From positions 1-6,297 of the forward strand of contig DGWC01000053.1 of the NCBI GenBank assembly GCA_002395135.1: a DNA stretch of 6,297 nucleotides, written 5' to 3'. A program made the position numbers and the translations under genes. Below the pieces are notes generated by a model. It searched no databases. It was not told the origin of the DNA and saw only the letters and a list, made by a program, of their open reading frames with translations. The first letter of the stretch is position 1; the number at the start of each line of letters is the position of its first letter. The stretch comes from Prevotella sp. UBA4268. GTDB taxonomy: Bacteria > Bacteroidota > Bacteroidia > Bacteroidales > Bacteroidaceae. Of the stretch, positions 4,784-6,297 are shown piece after piece.

Positions 4784-5986
4784 GGCATCTATCAGAGGTA
4801 CATCTTTTTCCTTCTCACGCTTGCGCACCTTCTTACGCAGTTCCTTGAAATGTTTTTGCCACACATCGTTGCCACCAAGCATATCGTTCAGGATGGTGAA
4901 CACATTGCCAACAGTCTTTGGCGGTAGTTCCAGCAGCTCTTCCTCTATCTCTGAAAAGGGAATGGCATCCTTGACAAAGGCTTTCTTCAACTCACTTGCC
5001 ATCTGGAGAGTTATTTCCTCCTGCTGCCGAGCCAGTGCGTTCAGTTTCTCGTTAAGAGCATTCTTCTCGGCTTTCAACTCGGTGTTTTCCACTTTCAGCA
5101 CCTTATTCTCGTTTTCAAGCACCTTGTTTTCACTCTCCAACTGTCGGTAAGGCGTCTTGGGATGATTGATCAACATCTCCTTCACATCTTTTGGGAAAAG
5201 CAACTGGCATAGTTCGTCGAGTTCGGGGTTCGGGTCAGTCCTGTCCATGATGTCTTGTAACGAAGCCAACGCCTTCATCATACCCTTCTGTTGCTTTTTG
5301 GTACACAGTTCATCTGCCCTGTCGGACAGAAACCAGTAGACCAGATGAAGATAGGGCTGATACTTTGTGTTCTTCAGGTTGTTGGCCAACCCTACGAAAT
5401 TGGGGAAACCCAGCCCAATGATGCTGCCAGTAATCACGCTATATACATGCCGCAGGAAGTCCCAGTGACTCCGCAATAGTTGAAACATATCCTTGTGCTT
5501 GTCATAGCGATGCGAAGAAAGGACAATCGTCATGAAAGCATGCAGCAATGAATAGATCTCTCCACTGCTACTATTGCCATTCACCCGCTGATAGCGCAAC
5601 TCCTCTGTCACCTCTTCATAGCATTCGACACTGCCCCAAGGCTCGTATCCACCTTGTATCATGCAGTCCATCAGCGTCAGTAATTCGTCACCACTCCCCC
5701 TTACAGCCCAGGCACGGGCCATCTTCATCAAGTCCTGGCTGGATGCCCAACTGCCGAAGTATGGGTCAAGGTGCGCCACCTCCGCTATGATACCCCTTGA
5801 AGTCCAGTCCAGCCGTGCTGAGTCATCGATATACATATTATAATATGGGAGCATGAGGTTGTGAAGTTCCTTCTGGAGTCCTGTCCGGCAGCAGTCTCTT
5901 GCACTCTGCACGATGGGGAAACGGTGCAATTCACCATTGCCAGCCATATAGTCCTCTATGGGTTTTATAATTGCTTCTTCAATCAT
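4721..5986 (-). CDS. Helical/coiled-coil hypothetical protein with C-terminal MTGxxAxYxE motif (421 aa)
   Basis: I do not recognise the family. Residues ~1-260 are a mixed, mostly helical domain with many aromatic residues (for example LPYYNMYIDD and HLDPYFGSW). Residues ~281-335 form a clear coiled coil with repeated ENKVL units. Residues ~341-395 are a second helical segment (AIPFSEIEEELLELPP, then VFTILNDMLGGNDVW) ending in a Lys/Arg/Glu-rich stretch. The tail (402-418) carries RQITMTGNDATYNENND, shared with two copies at the start of the next gene. There is no signal peptide; the hydrophobic stretch near 183-200 (VITGSIIGLGF) is too short and mixed to call a membrane helix. A good promoter lies just upstream, with a predicted leader of about 30 nt. 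It is first in a two-gene unit. The coil suggests oligomerisation; sensor/effector roles are speculation. Confidence 0.8.
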   Translation of the reverse strand: MIEEAIIKPIEDYMAGNGELHRFPIVQSARDCCRTGLQKELHNLMLPYYNMYIDDSARLDWTSRGIIAEVAHLDPYFGSWASSQDLMKMARAWAVRGSGDELLTLMDCMIQGGYEPWGSVECYEEVTEELRYQRVNGNSSSGEIYSLLHAFMTIVLSSHRYDKHKDMFQLLRSHWDFLRHVYSVITGSIIGLGFPNFVGLANNLKNTKYQPYLHLVYWFLSDRADELCTKKQQKGMMKALASLQDIMDRTDPNPELDELCQLLFPKDVKEMLINHPKTPYRQLESENKVLENENKVLKVENTELKAEKNALNEKLNALARQQEEITLQMASELKKAFVKDAIPFSEIEEELLELPPKTVGNVFTILNDMLGGNDVWQKHFKELRKKVRKREKEKDVPLIDARQITMTGNDATYNENNDIVE

Positions 5987-6023
5987 TTTTTAATATTCTG
6001 TTTAATTTAACGCGAAAAGACCG

Positions 6024-6054
6024 CAAAGTTACAAAAAAAGCTTGTAAAAAGAAA
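6024..6054 (-). promoter_or_regulatory. Bacteroidetes-type promoter for the 421-aa/169-aa unit
   Basis: On the minus strand TAACTTTG (6031 to 6024) matches the Bacteroidetes primary sigma -7 element TAnnTTTG exactly. TTTC at 6054-6051, 19 bp upstream, is a 3/4 match to the -33 TTTG. The transcription start should lie near 6017-6020, giving a leader of about 30 nt that ends in an A/T-rich stretch before the ATG at 5986, as is normal for this phylum. Confidence 0.75.
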
Positions 6055-6297
6055 GCGATTTTGGAAGATTAACGCAATTCGGCCTGAAATAAAGGCAATC
6101 AAGGGAAAAACGAGGAACTTCAAATTGAAGGAGAAAGCAAATTAGGGAGGAATGCTGAAGGAGTTAGGTTGCCAAATCGTAACCCAGAAATTGGACTCTG
6201 AGGCGGGTTAGTTTTCCTAAAGCGACAACGCAAATCTGGGCAAAATAGCGCACCTTCAACCGCCTGTTCGCAGCCAGTTTCTTATTCCGCAAACTGC
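6055..6297. other. Right-end region without a convincing gene
   Basis: No gene is well supported upstream of the 421-residue gene's promoter. On the minus strand a frame is open from the window edge (6295) to TAA at 6164-6166, giving 43 residues rich in Arg, Lys and Leu (KLAANRRLKVRYFAQ, for example). It could be the tail of a gene lying beyond the window. A 13-nt near-palindrome, CTTCAA-A-TTGAAG, lies at 6118-6130. This may be a junction or intergenic segment of the island. Confidence 0.35.

Noticed and set aside
6152..6211. Plus-strand mini-ORF of 19 codons preceded by AGGGAGGA
   Set aside because: The spacing between the purine-rich stretch and the ATG is too short, Bacteroidales rarely rely on such sites, and the peptide is unremarkable.

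Overview
The window looks like part of an accessory island or mobile element from a Bacteroidales genome (Bacteroides/Prevotella type). The evidence is two promoter elements matching the Bacteroidetes -7 consensus TAnnTTTG, start codons preceded by A/T-rich sequence rather than a Shine-Dalgarno site, and a large protein of the BT4734/BF3469 (VirE_N) plus DUF3987 type that is typical of this order. All credible genes are on the minus strand, so transcription runs from high to low coordinates.

First unit (about 6054 to 4206). A good promoter at 6024-6054 drives a 421-residue protein (helical N-terminal part, coiled coil, charged C-terminal tail). Five bases after it comes a 169-residue protein. 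I cannot name either family. They share a 17-residue motif, R-x-I-x-M-x-G-x-x-A-x-Y-x-E-x-x-(D/G). It occurs once at the extreme C-terminus of the first protein and twice at the N-terminus of the second. This layout resembles paired bacterial genes that communicate through homotypic (amyloid-like) motifs, and it is the most interesting item in the window.

Spacer (3998-4205). It contains a perfect 13-bp inverted repeat, part of an array of CCGAC/GTCGG boxes with pairs exactly 10 bp apart, a second TAnnTTTG promoter, a tandem octamer and most of a 35-nt perfectly alternating purine-pyrimidine tract. The tract and octamer lie in the predicted leader of the next operon.

Second unit (3997 to 80). 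It begins with a small KilA-C/antirepressor-like gene that appears frameshifted at a GGGG run. Next come a 90-residue helical protein, a 97-residue protein that may be an OB-fold (SSB-like) protein, a 177-residue protein of unknown function, and an 863-residue primase-helicase-like protein. ATGA and 43-bp overlaps suggest that the last three are translationally coupled. The set reads as a replication/DNA-handling module of a mobile element.

Two genes carry repeat DNA as in-frame coding sequence. GGGG-x-CCCC palindromes occur in both interdomain linkers of the 863-residue protein, and a heptad TTAACTC-type repeat lies near the N-terminus of the 177-residue protein. The right end (6055-6297) has no convincing gene, only a 43-codon open frame running in from the window edge. 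No tRNA, rRNA, CRISPR array, integrase or transposase is visible.
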